64,000 bases of DNA from Bacteroidales bacterium (GCA_030656615.1 JAUSOY010000058.1:59097-123096); one strand, 5' to 3'; positions 16,700-26,407 are shown, counted from the first letter of the stretch. Made by a program: numbers and translations. Notes: generated by a model not told the origin, from the letters alone.

Positions 16700-18235
16700 A
16701 TGCAAAGGACAGAAAATCCTGCAAAGAAGAAGGGTTTAAAGAAGTGGCTGAAGAAATACCATAAATGGGTAAGTCTGATTCTATCACTTTTCATCCTCTT
16801 GTTCTCACTTTCAGGTATTGTTTTAAATCATCGTAAAACTTTTTCAGGTACTGATGTATCGAGAAATTTTTTACCCTCAAAATATCATTTTAATAATTGG
16901 AATCTGGCTGCCATTAAGGGAAGCTTGCATATAAGTGGAGATAGTACCTTGATATTTGGTAATATTGGAATCTATCTGACCAATAATCACTTTGATGAAT
17001 TAGCCGATTTTAATCAGGGTTTACCCAAAGGAACCGATTTTCGAAAAATCAGTTCGCTCGCACTTGATTTGGACGGAAATTTATTCGCCGCAAGTTATTT
17101 TGGTCTTTATGAACGGAAAGTAACCGACAGTCTATGGCGAAAGCTTGAACTGCCAACCGAAACGGAGCGTATCGTTAAAGTTTTGACCATGGGTGATTCA
17201 GTTTTAGTGATGAATCGGTCCGAATTATTTTTAAAGTATCCAAAGGTTTCTGAATTTCGCAAGATTGAATTGCCTGCACCGGCAGATTATCTGCCGAAAA
17301 CAGGTTTATTCAGAACGCTGTGGATGATTCACAGTGGTGAGATTTATGGACTTTTCGGGAAGTTATTGGTTGATGCTCTGGCCCTAATTTGTATATTTTT
17401 GACCCTATCAGGTTTGATTTATGTTATTGCCCCTTCACTTATAAAACGGGTGTCTATTAAGTGGAAAGAAAATATCCGTCGTGTCAACCGCTTTACACTG
17501 AAATGGCATAATCTGTTGGGTGTGTGGTCTGTAGGCTTTCTAATCGTTACATCAGTTACAGGGATTTTCCTCCGTCCACCCTTTTTAATTGCCATTGCCA
17601 ATGCGAAAATTAGCCCTATTCCCTTTTCCGTCCTTGACTGTGAGAATCCATGGAACGATAAGCTGCGCGATATTGTGTATGATGGAACTGAGAATGGATT
17701 TATGATTTCTACCTCTGAAGGTATGTATTTTGGCCATTTGGAAGATGCTTTATTATATCCGTTTACCTATCAGCCTTCGGTAAGTGTAATGGGAATCAAT
17801 GTCCTGAAGAAAGTGAAAGATGGCGAATATCTCATCGGTTCTTTTTCAGGGATGTTTCGATGGTTTCCGGCTTCTGGTCAGGTGCTGGATTACTTCACGG
17901 CTCAGCCTTATAAAGCAAATCGTGGTGGATCGCCCATAGGAAAGAATACGATCAGTGGTTATATTGAAAAGCAAGACGGAACACCCATCATCTTCGATTA
18001 TGGACTTGGCGCCCTCTCTCCTCAACAAAATGCTATTAAAAGTATGAGAGATTCAGGGCTTGATAAACTGCCAATTTCATTATGGAATCTTGCACTGGAG
18101 GTTCATACTGGTAGAATCTGGGAGTTTGCCCTTGGTAGTTTCTATATTTTAATTGTTCCATTAACAGGATTGAGTATGCTATTTATTCTCATTACGGGCT
18201 TATGGCTTTGGATTCATAAACGCCGCAAGAGTTAA
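16700..18235 (+). CDS. PepSY-associated TM protein
   Basis: A 511-residue inner-membrane protein with four clear membrane helices: about 23-43, 222-245, 272-292 and 480-505. Between helices 1 and 2 is a large extracytoplasmic domain (about 45-205) with beta-propeller-like repeats (LALDLDGNLFAASYFGLY, LTMGDSVLVMNRSELFL). Between 3 and 4 is a second one. Histidines flank the helices (H21, H44, KWHNLLG, WIHKRRKS) as in PepSY_TM proteins, where they may bind haem or take part in reductase activity. Its place before hcp suggests a membrane electron-transfer role, which is inference. Iron-siderophore reduction is the alternative function known in the family. Confidence 0.75.
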   Translation: MQRTENPAKKKGLKKWLKKYHKWVSLILSLFILLFSLSGIVLNHRKTFSGTDVSRNFLPSKYHFNNWNLAAIKGSLHISGDSTLIFGNIGIYLTNNHFDELADFNQGLPKGTDFRKISSLALDLDGNLFAASYFGLYERKVTDSLWRKLELPTETERIVKVLTMGDSVLVMNRSELFLKYPKVSEFRKIELPAPADYLPKTGLFRTLWMIHSGEIYGLFGKLLVDALALICIFLTLSGLIYVIAPSLIKRVSIKWKENIRRVNRFTLKWHNLLGVWSVGFLIVTSVTGIFLRPPFLIAIANAKISPIPFSVLDCENPWNDKLRDIVYDGTENGFMISTSEGMYFGHLEDALLYPFTYQPSVSVMGINVLKKVKDGEYLIGSFSGMFRWFPASGQVLDYFTAQPYKANRGGSPIGKNTISGYIEKQDGTPIIFDYGLGALSPQQNAIKSMRDSGLDKLPISLWNLALEVHTGRIWEFALGSFYILIVPLTGLSMLFILITGLWLWIHKRRKS

Positions 18236-18316
18236 ACGTATTTATTTGTAAAACCTATTGTCAATTTTTTATTTCGATTGAATATTATTTGAAAATCATT
18301 TTAATTTATTAATTCT

Positions 18317-19981
18317 ATGAGTATGTATTGTTTCCAATGTCAGGAAGCCGCTAAAGGTGTTGCCTGTACAGTAAAAGGTGTTTGTGGCAAAACGGACGAA
18401 GTGTCTAATTTGCAGGATTTATTGATATATTCTATTAAAGGTGTGGCCGTTTATAGTAAGGCCTTACGTGAAGCCGGAAGTAAGAAAATTCTTCCGAATC
18501 GCTTAATTATAGATGCATTGTTTGCTACCATTACCAATGCCAATTTTGATGATGAAGCTATCAGCCGGAGAATTGAATTGGCTCTCCAGGCCAGGGAGGA
18601 ACTGAAAGCAATGGCTAAAAATTTGGCTATTGTTCCCACTTTAGCTAAACATGATGTATGCATATGGAAAGGCGATGCCTCCGTTTTTTCTGTTAAGGCA
18701 GCCAAATCCGGAATTCTTCTAACGGAGAATGAAGATGTGCGTTCGTTGCGCGAACTGTTGATATATGGCATTAAAGGAATGGCTGCCTATGCTGAGCACG
18801 CCATGAATCTGGGTCATGAAGACGAAAGTATAAATTCCTTCATCGAAAAAGGTCTTGTATCAACGCTTGATGATACACTATCAGCGGATGAACTGGTAGC
18901 ACTGGTTCTGGAATGTGGGAAGTTTGGTGTTACAGCCATGGCTCTTCTCGATAAAGCCAATACAAGCCGATATGGTAATCCGGAAATTACTAAAGTAAAT
19001 ATTGGTGTGGGCACACGACCAGGTATTCTGATTAGTGGTCATGATCTTCGCGATATGGAAGATTTATTGGTTCAAACCGATGGAACTGGTGTGGATGTTT
19101 ATACCCATTCTGAAATGCTCCCCGCCAATTACTATCCTGCCTTTAAGAAGTACAGTCAATTTATTGGTAACTATGGCAATGCCTGGTGGAAACAGAACGA
19201 AGAATTTGAATCGTTCAATGGTCCTGTTCTTTTTACAACCAATTGTATTGTGCCTCCCAAAGCCTCTTCTTCCTATGCTAATAGAGTATACACTACTGGT
19301 GCCAGTGGACATCCCGGATTTAAACATATTTCAGATCGTCCTGAGGGCGGCAGCAAAGATTTTTCTTCAATTATCGAGCATGCGAAAACTTGCCAGACTC
19401 CTGTAGAAATTGAAAAAGGGGAAATTATTGGAGGATTTGCTCATGCCCAGGTTTTTGCATTAGCCGATAAAGTGGTGGATGCAGTTAAATCAGGAGCCAT
19501 TAAGAAATTTTTCGTGATGGCTGGTTGCGATGGCCGAATGATGAGTCGCGATTATTATACACAGTTTGCTGAAAATCTTCCAAAGGATACAGTGATTCTT
19601 ACTGCTGGATGCGCGAAGTATCGTTATAATAAGCTTCCTTTAGGAGATATTGGTGGTATTCCACGTGTTTTGGATGCAGGTCAGTGTAATGATTCGTATT
19701 CATTGGCTGTTATTGCCCTGAAGCTAAAGGAGATTTTCGAATTGAATGATATCAATGAACTTCCTATTGCATACAATATAGCCTGGTATGAGCAAAAGGC
19801 AGTGATTGTTTTACTAGCCCTGCTTCATTTAGGTGTGAAAAAGATTCATTTGGGACCCACACTTCCCGCTTTCCTGTCACCCAATGTTGCTAAAGTGCTG
19901 GTCGAAACTTTTGGTATCGCCGGTATTGGAAGCGTTGATGAGGATATGAAGATTTTTATGGGCGAAGAAGTTGCCTGCTAA
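18317..19981 (+). CDS. hcp: Hydroxylamine reductase / hybrid-cluster protein
   Basis: Hybrid-cluster protein of 554 residues, known to reduce hydroxylamine and, with high affinity, NO. The N-terminal cluster motif is C5-x2-C8-x8-C17-x5-C23 ([20 protein letters not shown]...), the spacing of the anaerobe-type enzyme. Hybrid-cluster ligand regions are recognisable: [13 protein letters not shown] and [48 protein letters not shown] and [11 protein letters not shown]. It follows the PepSY gene by 81 bases with no perfect promoter box, and is closed by a strong terminator. This is the best-characterised member of the stress cluster and anchors its interpretation. Confidence 0.95.
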   Translation: MSMYCFQCQEAAKGVACTVKGVCGKTDEVSNLQDLLIYSIKGVAVYSKALREAGSKKILPNRLIIDALFATITNANFDDEAISRRIELALQAREELKAMAKNLAIVPTLAKHDVCIWKGDASVFSVKAAKSGILLTENEDVRSLRELLIYGIKGMAAYAEHAMNLGHEDESINSFIEKGLVSTLDDTLSADELVALVLECGKFGVTAMALLDKANTSRYGNPEITKVNIGVGTRPGILISGHDLRDMEDLLVQTDGTGVDVYTHSEMLPANYYPAFKKYSQFIGNYGNAWWKQNEEFESFNGPVLFTTNCIVPPKASSSYANRVYTTGASGHPGFKHISDRPEGGSKDFSSIIEHAKTCQTPVEIEKGEIIGGFAHAQVFALADKVVDAVKSGAIKKFFVMAGCDGRMMSRDYYTQFAENLPKDTVILTAGCAKYRYNKLPLGDIGGIPRVLDAGQCNDSYSLAVIALKLKEIFELNDINELPIAYNIAWYEQKAVIVLLALLHLGVKKIHLGPTLPAFLSPNVAKVLVETFGIAGIGSVDEDMKIFMGEEVAC

Positions 19982-19986
19982 TTTTT

Positions 19987-20022
19987 AATAATAAAGCCGG
20001 CAAAATAGCCGGCTTTATTATT
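19987..20022 (+). terminator. Strong hairpin terminator after hcp
   Basis: A perfect 15-bp stem (19987-20001 with 20008-20022) around a 6-base loop, with a GCCGGC core and AT-rich arms. It begins 6 bases after the hcp stop. Being symmetrical, it may work in both directions. Confidence 0.85.
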
Positions 20023-20044
20023 CCTTTGTATAAAAATTGAAATA

Positions 20045-20365
20045 ATGGTTAAGCTTGATCAAATGAAAAAAAGCTCACTTGCTACCGCATTAAAAATCAA
20101 AGAGTTAAATGCATATCAGTTAATGAAAAATGAATTGTTCGAAACGATTCATCTTGAGTTATTACCCGGAGAAGGCATTCCTTTGCACCCCAATCCACAA
20201 AGAGTATTGTTTTATGTTTTATCAGGGGAGGGTATGTTTTATCAGGCCGAATCCGATTTGCTGATGAAGCAGGATGATAGTATTGATGTTCCTGCTGGAG
20301 CAGAACGCTCATGGAAAAATACCGGTACTGGGAGTCTTAAACTTCTGGTGGTGAAGTTTTTTTGA
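20045..20365 (+). CDS. Small cupin-domain protein
   Basis: A 106-residue cupin. Motif 1 is LLPGEGIPLHPNPQRVLFYVLSGEG (landmark, about 41-65) and motif 2 is DDSIDVPAGAERSW (about 80-93). In motif 2 the usual His is replaced by Glu/Arg, so metal binding may differ. It lies behind the hcp terminator, so it either has its own promoter (none obvious in the 22-base gap) or relies on read-through. Its TGA abuts the stop codon of the convergent cytidine deaminase with no bases between. Function unknown. Confidence 0.72.
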   Translation: MVKLDQMKKSSLATALKIKELNAYQLMKNELFETIHLELLPGEGIPLHPNPQRVLFYVLSGEGMFYQAESDLLMKQDDSIDVPAGAERSWKNTGTGSLKLLVVKFF

Positions 20366-20854
20366 TTATTTCTTGAGATTTTCGCCCGAAAATTGAAGGG
20401 GCAAAAGGTCAGCAGCAGAATCAGCAATATAAATGGAGCCGGTACTACCTGCAAGAATGATACGGATGGGAGACTTTTGAAGTTTTTCGTATTCGGCCAT
20501 GACCTGACGGCAAATACCGCAGGGGGAAACAGGTTCAGACGTATCAAAATTTCGGGCTTTGGCTGTAATGGCAATGCTTTCAATTACTTCGCCCGGGTAG
20601 TTTGCCGAAGTATAAAACAAAACACTACGTTCAGCGCATATACCTGCCGGAAAGGAAGCATTTTCCTGATTATTACCTAAGAAATATTTGCCGTTTTTTA
20701 GTTTTATTGCAGCACCAACATGGAAACCTGAATACGGAGCATAAGCATGATGTGTGGCATCCGTTGCCATTTCGAGAAGCTTTCTGTCATCCGTGGGAAG
20801 TTCAGTTCTGGAATCGTATTCTGAGTAATGTATTTCTATGCTTCTTTTTTTCAT
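20366..20854 (-). CDS. cdd: Cytidine deaminase
   Basis: Zinc-dependent deaminase converting cytidine or deoxycytidine to the uridine form in pyrimidine salvage. The 162-residue product has GICAERSVLFY (the C-A-E motif with zinc-ligand Cys and catalytic Glu) and SEPVSPCGICRQVMAE (PCxxC, the other two zinc ligands), in the order expected for the homotetrameric type. PYSGFHVGAAI is the substrate loop. Its start overlaps the end of the O-antigen-ligase-like gene by 4 bases, making it the last gene of that operon. Confidence 0.93.
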   Translation of the reverse strand: MKKRSIEIHYSEYDSRTELPTDDRKLLEMATDATHHAYAPYSGFHVGAAIKLKNGKYFLGNNQENASFPAGICAERSVLFYTSANYPGEVIESIAITAKARNFDTSEPVSPCGICRQVMAEYEKLQKSPIRIILAGSTGSIYIADSAADLLPLQFSGENLKK

Positions 20855-22452
20855 GATTGAGATAATGCGGATGATTTGTTATTCGTATCGTCGGTGGAAA
20901 AGTTGCAGGCAAACAGGAAAAAGGCATTGAAAAAGGCGAAAAAAGTTACACCGGCTTGCGATTCTATGGTATCTTCGTTTAATAGGGAAATCATAAAGAT
21001 GAGAAAGAATATCAGAAACGGAAAAAACTTGAATTTTTTAAGTTTGAATCCCGGGTAAAACAAAGCAAAGAGAAACCATATAAATCCAAATAAACCGAAT
21101 CCCACAAAAATAGAAAGAAATTGATTATGTGATCGGAGACTGGTATGACATAAGGTAGAACCCATATGATTAAGCTCGGTCTTAAACATAATCGGAAGGT
21201 CGCCTGTACCAACTCCTGTCAAAAAATTCTTAGAGATGATATTTGTTGAGGCATGCCAGAGTTCAAATCGTTGCATCATAGTACTGCCTCTGGGATCCTT
21301 ATTGTTTTGATAAATCTCATAACCGAATAGAAATTGGCAAATGGCTTTCTTAATTGGATTGCCTCGCACATAATTAATATTGGCTACTCCTGATTCTATA
21401 AAACGAACATCTTCTTTGCTTAATTGTGCAACTCCTTCGGCATCCTTTTTCAGTCCCTTTGAGTTTAGGTATCTTACGAGAGTCGATTGGAGTGCTTGTC
21501 CCTTTTCATCGAGTCCAAAATAATCGAGTTCGCTTTGTTTGCTCCATGCTTCAGGCAATTCTTCAGGACAAAAGTAAAGGCCTATCCATTTTCCATTTTC
21601 GCGACCAAAATGTATGGTATCGTGTATATACCAATGCCCGTGTGGCGTCTCTTTTTCGAGCTCTGAAAAATTAATAATTACAGGAGTTGTAAGTTCAATG
21701 ACGATATTTCGGGTATAAAAAAATAAAGCAGTAGGTAATCCGATCAGGATGAGAATAAAGGCAACGCGATACTTAGCCGTGGTTTTTCGGAAAATATAAA
21801 TCAACATTAATATGACGATACTACTGAATAAAACAATAATACCCGTCATAGCGCCCAAGATAAATAAGAAAACAGTAAACCATATGGCTGTGATAGCTGC
21901 CAATATCCTCAGCCATAGTTTTAGACTATGTTGGGTATAAGTATAAGCCATCAGGAAGGCAGCAAGACAAACAGACAGACTGAACCGAATATGTGAAATA
22001 AAAACCGACATATTTCGGTGATCAGTTATATGTTCGTTAATCAGTACGTATATGCTGTAAATGCTTGAAAATAAAACCGAGGCACTGAAAAGTCCGATGA
22101 AAAACAACATTTGTTTACGACTAAGAGTAGGCATGGTCGAAAATACCAGAGGAAGGATTAATAAGGGAATTTTTGTGCGTAAATCCTTAACAGCGTAAAC
22201 AAAATCGGTGGTATTGACCAACCATAAAACATGCAGAGCAAATATTGATACAGCCACCAGGGCAGCTTTGTTGCGCGTAAATGAAGTTAGTTTTGATTTG
22301 AGTTTTCCATCCCATACCCACGCCGTAAGCATAATCATTTGAGCTATACTCATCAAAAAATTGGAAGTTGGTATTCCAATACTGATAACAGCTATACCAA
22401 ACAGGTATAAATGAAATGGTGTCAGTAAGTCTTTGATGGTATTCGATTTCAT
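20851..22452 (-). CDS. O-antigen ligase/polymerase-like membrane protein
   Basis: A 533-residue polytopic protein with about 10-12 hydrophobic segments and a large soluble loop (about 235-365). After the loop, SLRSHNQFLSIFVGFGLFGF matches the Wzy_C/WaaL motif with a conserved His-Asn. Such proteins polymerise or ligate surface glycans in the inner membrane using undecaprenyl-linked substrates. There are no LPS biosynthesis genes next to it; it overlaps cdd and the S41 protease gene by 4 bases each. Exact substrate cannot be predicted. Confidence 0.75.
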   Translation of the reverse strand: MKSNTIKDLLTPFHLYLFGIAVISIGIPTSNFLMSIAQMIMLTAWVWDGKLKSKLTSFTRNKAALVAVSIFALHVLWLVNTTDFVYAVKDLRTKIPLLILPLVFSTMPTLSRKQMLFFIGLFSASVLFSSIYSIYVLINEHITDHRNMSVFISHIRFSLSVCLAAFLMAYTYTQHSLKLWLRILAAITAIWFTVFLFILGAMTGIIVLFSSIVILMLIYIFRKTTAKYRVAFILILIGLPTALFFYTRNIVIELTTPVIINFSELEKETPHGHWYIHDTIHFGRENGKWIGLYFCPEELPEAWSKQSELDYFGLDEKGQALQSTLVRYLNSKGLKKDAEGVAQLSKEDVRFIESGVANINYVRGNPIKKAICQFLFGYEIYQNNKDPRGSTMMQRFELWHASTNIISKNFLTGVGTGDLPIMFKTELNHMGSTLCHTSLRSHNQFLSIFVGFGLFGFIWFLFALFYPGFKLKKFKFFPFLIFFLIFMISLLNEDTIESQAGVTFFAFFNAFFLFACNFSTDDTNNKSSALSQS

Positions 22453-24125
22453 AGAGAACCTTTTTTATTTTTCGATTCAGGATGACTACCGTCTATAATA
22501 GAATTGTATGTTGTTGAAGTGCTTAAAAGCTGCAGTGCTTTTTCGAGTTCGGGGTCGTTTTTTAGATAATTTTTAATACGGCCATCCTCGGGATAATATC
22601 TAGAAACGATATCATCCTGAAGCATACGCATTAGCTGAACTTTGTATTTTTCGAATTCCGTTTCTTTATGCTTGGCAAGAAGTTCCTGAATGGTAGATAT
22701 TTGTCCATGGTCGTCAAATTCGGCTTCCTCAAATTGTTTCTGAAGTAACTGAGCCTGAACTTCAAGATAACTATCGTATTTAAAACCATTTTCTACAACA
22801 AATTGCTTAAAGTCCTGATAGGTACTTTCTATCAGATTGAATTTTTCGGCTGCATCTATTCTTGGGTTTTTATACGCAAATTCCGTAGAAAAATTAAATA
22901 TCATCATTTGCGATAATAATTGCCAGACAATTTCAGGCATTTTTTCTATTCCGGTTGAAAGATCGGGTTCAATTCCAGCCCCATCATAAACCACACGGCC
23001 ATTTAGAGTTTTAAACGGATGTCTCAGACTATCAGGCACTGCTTCCTGAGATGGTTCGTCAGGATTATGATTGTATGTGAGCCGTTGAATACAACGGCCA
23101 CTTGGGATATAGTATTTGGCAATGGTAATTTTTAGCTGTGCTTTGTAGGCTAATGGTATTACATTTTGCACCAATCCTTTTCCATAAGTTTGATGACCAA
23201 GAACAATTCCACGGTCTAAATCCTGCAATGAACCTGCCAGAATTTCGGAAGCAGAAGCACTGTTTTCGTCCACAATAATAATCAGTGGAAGTTCGGGTTC
23301 TATGGGAGTAGTGGTTGTAAAATAGCTATGGTCTTTATACGAATCACGACCTTTTGTACTGACAATAAACGTGCCTTTAGGAACAAAATAACCGAGGATA
23401 TTTACGGCTTCATTGAGCAAACCACCTCCATTTCCTCGTATGTCGATAATAAGTCCTTTTAGAGGAGTATTAGCCCGTAAATTGTTTAATGCCTGACCAA
23501 AGTCCTGAGAAGCCTTTTCGGCAAACCTTTCGAGACGGATATAGCCAATCTGATCAGCCATTAATGCCGAATAGGAAATGTTCTTTAGTTTGATTTTTTC
23601 ACGAACAATTGGAATTACCTTTTCCTCTTTCAGATATGGACGAAAAATACTCAGGCTTATCTGGGTTCCGGGGTCACCTTTTATCAGGATATCAAATTCT
23701 TCTGTGCTGTTTGCATTAAATTCGCGATTATTGATTTCTCGGATAATATCGCCTGGTTTTAATCCGGCTTTTATGGCAGGCCCTTCTTCATAAACCGCCA
23801 TGACAATAATTTGATTTTTATACGAGTGCACCGATGCGCCTATTCCACCAAATTCGCCGGTTGTCAGAAACTGATAATCTTCAACCTTGCCTTCCGGTAT
23901 ATACACGGTATATGGGTCAAGGGTTTTAAGCATGGCCTCAATTGCTGAAGAAGTAAGAGTTCCCGGATTTACCGGGTCTACATAATTCAGATTTATTTCT
24001 TTAAAAAGACTGAAATAAATTTCGAGATATTTGGTCGTTTCGAAATTGCTGTTTTGTTGAGCTTTAAGACCCAAGCCGATAATGAATACAAAAAATATAA
24101 AAATACGGGTAAAGCTTTTTATCAT
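22449..24125 (-). CDS. S41 carboxy-terminal processing protease
   Basis: A 558-residue periplasmic or membrane-anchored protease. Residues 1-22 form a signal or anchor. A PDZ domain lies at about 85-165 (AGLKPGDIIREINNREF). The S41 catalytic core follows: GYIRLERFAEKAS, RGNGGGLLNEAVNI, then VDENSASASEILAGSLQD with the nucleophilic Ser, and GHQTYGKGLVQNVIPL with the general-base Lys. A helical C-terminal extension of about 150 residues is typical of Bacteroidota homologues. It overlaps the downstream gene by 4 bases and follows rnpA by 46 bases. It probably trims envelope proteins; the substrates are unknown. Confidence 0.9.
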   Translation of the reverse strand: MIKSFTRIFIFFVFIIGLGLKAQQNSNFETTKYLEIYFSLFKEINLNYVDPVNPGTLTSSAIEAMLKTLDPYTVYIPEGKVEDYQFLTTGEFGGIGASVHSYKNQIIVMAVYEEGPAIKAGLKPGDIIREINNREFNANSTEEFDILIKGDPGTQISLSIFRPYLKEEKVIPIVREKIKLKNISYSALMADQIGYIRLERFAEKASQDFGQALNNLRANTPLKGLIIDIRGNGGGLLNEAVNILGYFVPKGTFIVSTKGRDSYKDHSYFTTTTPIEPELPLIIIVDENSASASEILAGSLQDLDRGIVLGHQTYGKGLVQNVIPLAYKAQLKITIAKYYIPSGRCIQRLTYNHNPDEPSQEAVPDSLRHPFKTLNGRVVYDGAGIEPDLSTGIEKMPEIVWQLLSQMMIFNFSTEFAYKNPRIDAAEKFNLIESTYQDFKQFVVENGFKYDSYLEVQAQLLQKQFEEAEFDDHGQISTIQELLAKHKETEFEKYKVQLMRMLQDDIVSRYYPEDGRIKNYLKNDPELEKALQLLSTSTTYNSIIDGSHPESKNKKGSL

Positions 24126-24171
24126 TCAAACTATATTTATCTTTTAACGCGCTGGATATAATTACAGTATA

Positions 24172-24570
24172 TTATTCCATCAATTTTTGCTGGTTTTTTT
24201 CGATGATAGAAATAAGTTTGCGCAAAAGTATTGAAATTCTTTCATTAAGCTCCTTGAATTCAATTTGCTCTCGGGCCGTGAACACCAAACCAAGTAAAAG
24301 TTGTTGATCGGGAGCAATTGTATCAATAAGTTGTTGTTTATTAAGTCGATAAGCTTCGCGAATTATCCGTTTTATTCGATTTCTGTTTACGGCTTTTTTG
24401 TGGTTTCTTTTAGGAACGGTTATAAGGACTTGAGGTAAGTCAGGATCCGCTACATTTATCCATAGATAATGCACTTTGAATGGATAGCAATAAAAACTTT
24501 CTCCCGTATTAAACAGGATTTGAATTTTTTTTTCCGAACAAAGTTTTTCACCTTTTTTAAAAGTGTTCAT
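24172..24570 (-). CDS. rnpA: Ribonuclease P protein component
   Basis: The 132-residue basic protein subunit of RNase P, which assists the RNA in maturing tRNA 5' ends. The signature RNR-type helix is present as AVNRNRIKRIIREAYRLNK. Upstream KGEKLCSEKKIQILFNTGESF matches the N-terminal helix and strand. Its neighbour is hemD, as in other Bacteroidota, not rpmH. A terminator separates the two, so rnpA starts its own transcript and leads the S41-ligase-cdd operon. Confidence 0.9.
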   Translation of the reverse strand: MNTFKKGEKLCSEKKIQILFNTGESFYCYPFKVHYLWINVADPDLPQVLITVPKRNHKKAVNRNRIKRIIREAYRLNKQQLIDTIAPDQQLLLGLVFTAREQIEFKELNERISILLRKLISIIEKNQQKLME

Positions 24571-24606
24571 TTTGGATGATTCCTGATAGTTGGACTGCGT
24601 ATAAAA

Positions 24607-24633
24607 CAGGCCGGAGATATATTCACCGGCCTG
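24607..24633 (-). terminator. Terminator after hemD (minus strand)
   Basis: An 8-bp GC-rich stem, CAGGCCGG with CCGGCCTG, around 11 bases; read on the minus strand it is followed by TTTTAT. It sits between hemD and rnpA. Confidence 0.75.
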
Positions 24634-24675
24634 GATTGTATATAATACCTTAATATTTATTTATTGCATGCAAGA

Positions 24676-25494
24676 TTATGCGGCATTATTATCGTTTTCT
24701 CCAGAGGATGCAGGTGCTTTAATTTCCTTTTTCTTTGGGGTGGCCTTTTTTTTCGAGGAATTATTAATATAATCTTCGATAGCCATAGTCATCGATGGGC
24801 AGTTAACGGTGGGCGCATTAATATTTAGTTCCATTCCAGCTTCAGTAACTGCGCGAGCCGTAGTAGCACCAAATGCTCCAATTAAAATTTCGCCCTGTTT
24901 AAAATCAGGAAAATTTTTGAGTAGTGATTTTATTCCAACGGGACTGAAGAATACCATTAAATCATATTCATCAACGTTGAGGAAGGACAAATCATTGGCA
25001 ACAGTTTCGTATATAACTGCTTTTGAATACTTGATTCCATATTCTTCTAAAAAGTTAGGAACATCATTTTTCGAGATGTCGGAACAAGGAATCAGGAAGC
25101 ACTCATTTTTATTTTTTTTAATGAGGTCTGCTAAATCAGCAAACGTTTGTTTTCCGTGGAATATTTTCCTTTTTCGGTATTGAACATATTTCTGCAGGTA
25201 ATAAGCGGTGGCTTCGTTAATACAGAAATATTTCATAGTGTCGGGGATTTCAACCCGATTATCCTTAGCAATTCTAAAAAAATGATCCACGGCATTTCTG
25301 CTAGTGAAAATAATGGCAGAATGATCAAGGATATTTATCCTTTGCTGACGGAATTCTTTACTGGTTATCCCCTGAACTTTGAAAAACTTGTGAAAGTCAA
25401 TTTGAATATTGTACTTTTTTGCAAGTTGTACGTAAGGCGATTTTTCACCTTCAGAGGGTTCGGGCTGAGATACAAGGATCTTTTTGATCTTCAA
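24676..25494 (-). CDS. hemD: Uroporphyrinogen-III synthase family protein
   Basis: Closes hydroxymethylbilane to uroporphyrinogen III in haem/corrin synthesis. The 272-residue product has the two-lobed HemD plan: KILVSQPEP at the start, IIFTSRNAVDHFF (about 62-74), then YDLMVFFSPVGIKSLL (about 178-193) and IGAFGATTARAVTEAGM (about 208-224), the typical closing motif. A Lys/Ala/Ser-rich tail (about 245-272) is disordered and beyond the domain. No other haem genes are in the window, so the pathway link rests on family similarity. Some Bacteroidota members are annotated the same way without proof of activity. Confidence 0.85.
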   Translation of the reverse strand: MKIKKILVSQPEPSEGEKSPYVQLAKKYNIQIDFHKFFKVQGITSKEFRQQRINILDHSAIIFTSRNAVDHFFRIAKDNRVEIPDTMKYFCINEATAYYLQKYVQYRKRKIFHGKQTFADLADLIKKNKNECFLIPCSDISKNDVPNFLEEYGIKYSKAVIYETVANDLSFLNVDEYDLMVFFSPVGIKSLLKNFPDFKQGEILIGAFGATTARAVTEAGMELNINAPTVNCPSMTMAIEDYINNSSKKKATPKKKEIKAPASSGENDNNAA

Positions 25495-25520
25495 TTTGAA
25501 GCAAATTAAGGATTGTTAAA

Positions 25521-26390
25521 TCAAAGAATGCTCTTAATCCCGAGCCCACCTTCCGTCGTTATTAATTTAAATAACAGGAGAAGCGGGAGGATTTCGAGGG
25601 TGCAAAGGTATAAAAAAAAGTAGATTATAAAAAAACGCCCTTGTCCCAACGTGGCTAGTAAACCTCTAACAACCCTCATTAGGTAAAGCGTTAGAAAGAT
25701 CATTACGGATGCTAAAATAAAATATTCTGACAAGGAATTCGGTCCATAAATGGTCAATATTAATAAAGGAGAAATGATAATGCCTTCAAAGATTGAAAAT
25801 AGCGTAATGTGAAAACGATACTTGAAAGCGTAGTCTTTGGTTTTAAATAAATGACCCCAAAATTTGATTACTCCGTACTTTAATCTTGAAATGGAGAACA
25901 GAATTAGTAGAATGATTATAAAATGAAGGTATGCTGGTACTTCAGGCAAATAATTTTGGGAGTACCGGGTATAAATCAAATAAATGAGGATACTCCATAC
26001 GATATATGAAATCAACATTAAATATGTACTCATAGCGGCACTCATGTTATCGCTGTCTCGCTTAAGTTGTTGTCGAAACCTGGATGAGAAAGGGGCTCTG
26101 AGAACTATTCTGAGTTTTTTTGCGTAAACAAATCGGATTAGTGCTACTAAAGACATTATGAATACCAATAAAAGGGGTATCCATATGGTTATTTGTACAG
26201 GGGAAGGTTTCTCCGGTAAATCAGGAGTATAACTGGTATTAAAAAATCCCGCAATTTCTACCTTACTAATTGAATCATGATTTGGCGTGGAAATGCTATC
26301 CTGCAATATACTATATGATTCCTGAGATATCGCTTGCGAGTTGGTCCCAAGATCAGATAGTTTATAAATTAGATTTTCTTTTCCGGTCAT
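25521..26390 (-). CDS. DUF4271 membrane protein
   Basis: A 289-residue integral membrane protein of unknown function. About seven to eight hydrophobic segments occupy residues 70-289 after a soluble N-terminus of about 70 residues. The segment YGVIKFWGHLFKTKDYAFKY is characteristic of DUF4271. In this phylum the family is regularly found directly upstream of hemD, as here (26 bases), so the two should be co-transcribed. The first half may include a short periplasmic stretch. No catalytic motif can be recognised. Confidence 0.75.
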   Translation of the reverse strand: MTGKENLIYKLSDLGTNSQAISQESYSILQDSISTPNHDSISKVEIAGFFNTSYTPDLPEKPSPVQITIWIPLLLVFIMSLVALIRFVYAKKLRIVLRAPFSSRFRQQLKRDSDNMSAAMSTYLMLISYIVWSILIYLIYTRYSQNYLPEVPAYLHFIIILLILFSISRLKYGVIKFWGHLFKTKDYAFKYRFHITLFSIFEGIIISPLLILTIYGPNSLSEYFILASVMIFLTLYLMRVVRGLLATLGQGRFFIIYFFLYLCTLEILPLLLLFKLITTEGGLGIKSIL

Positions 26391-26407
26391 TCCTGAGTCT
26401 TATTATG

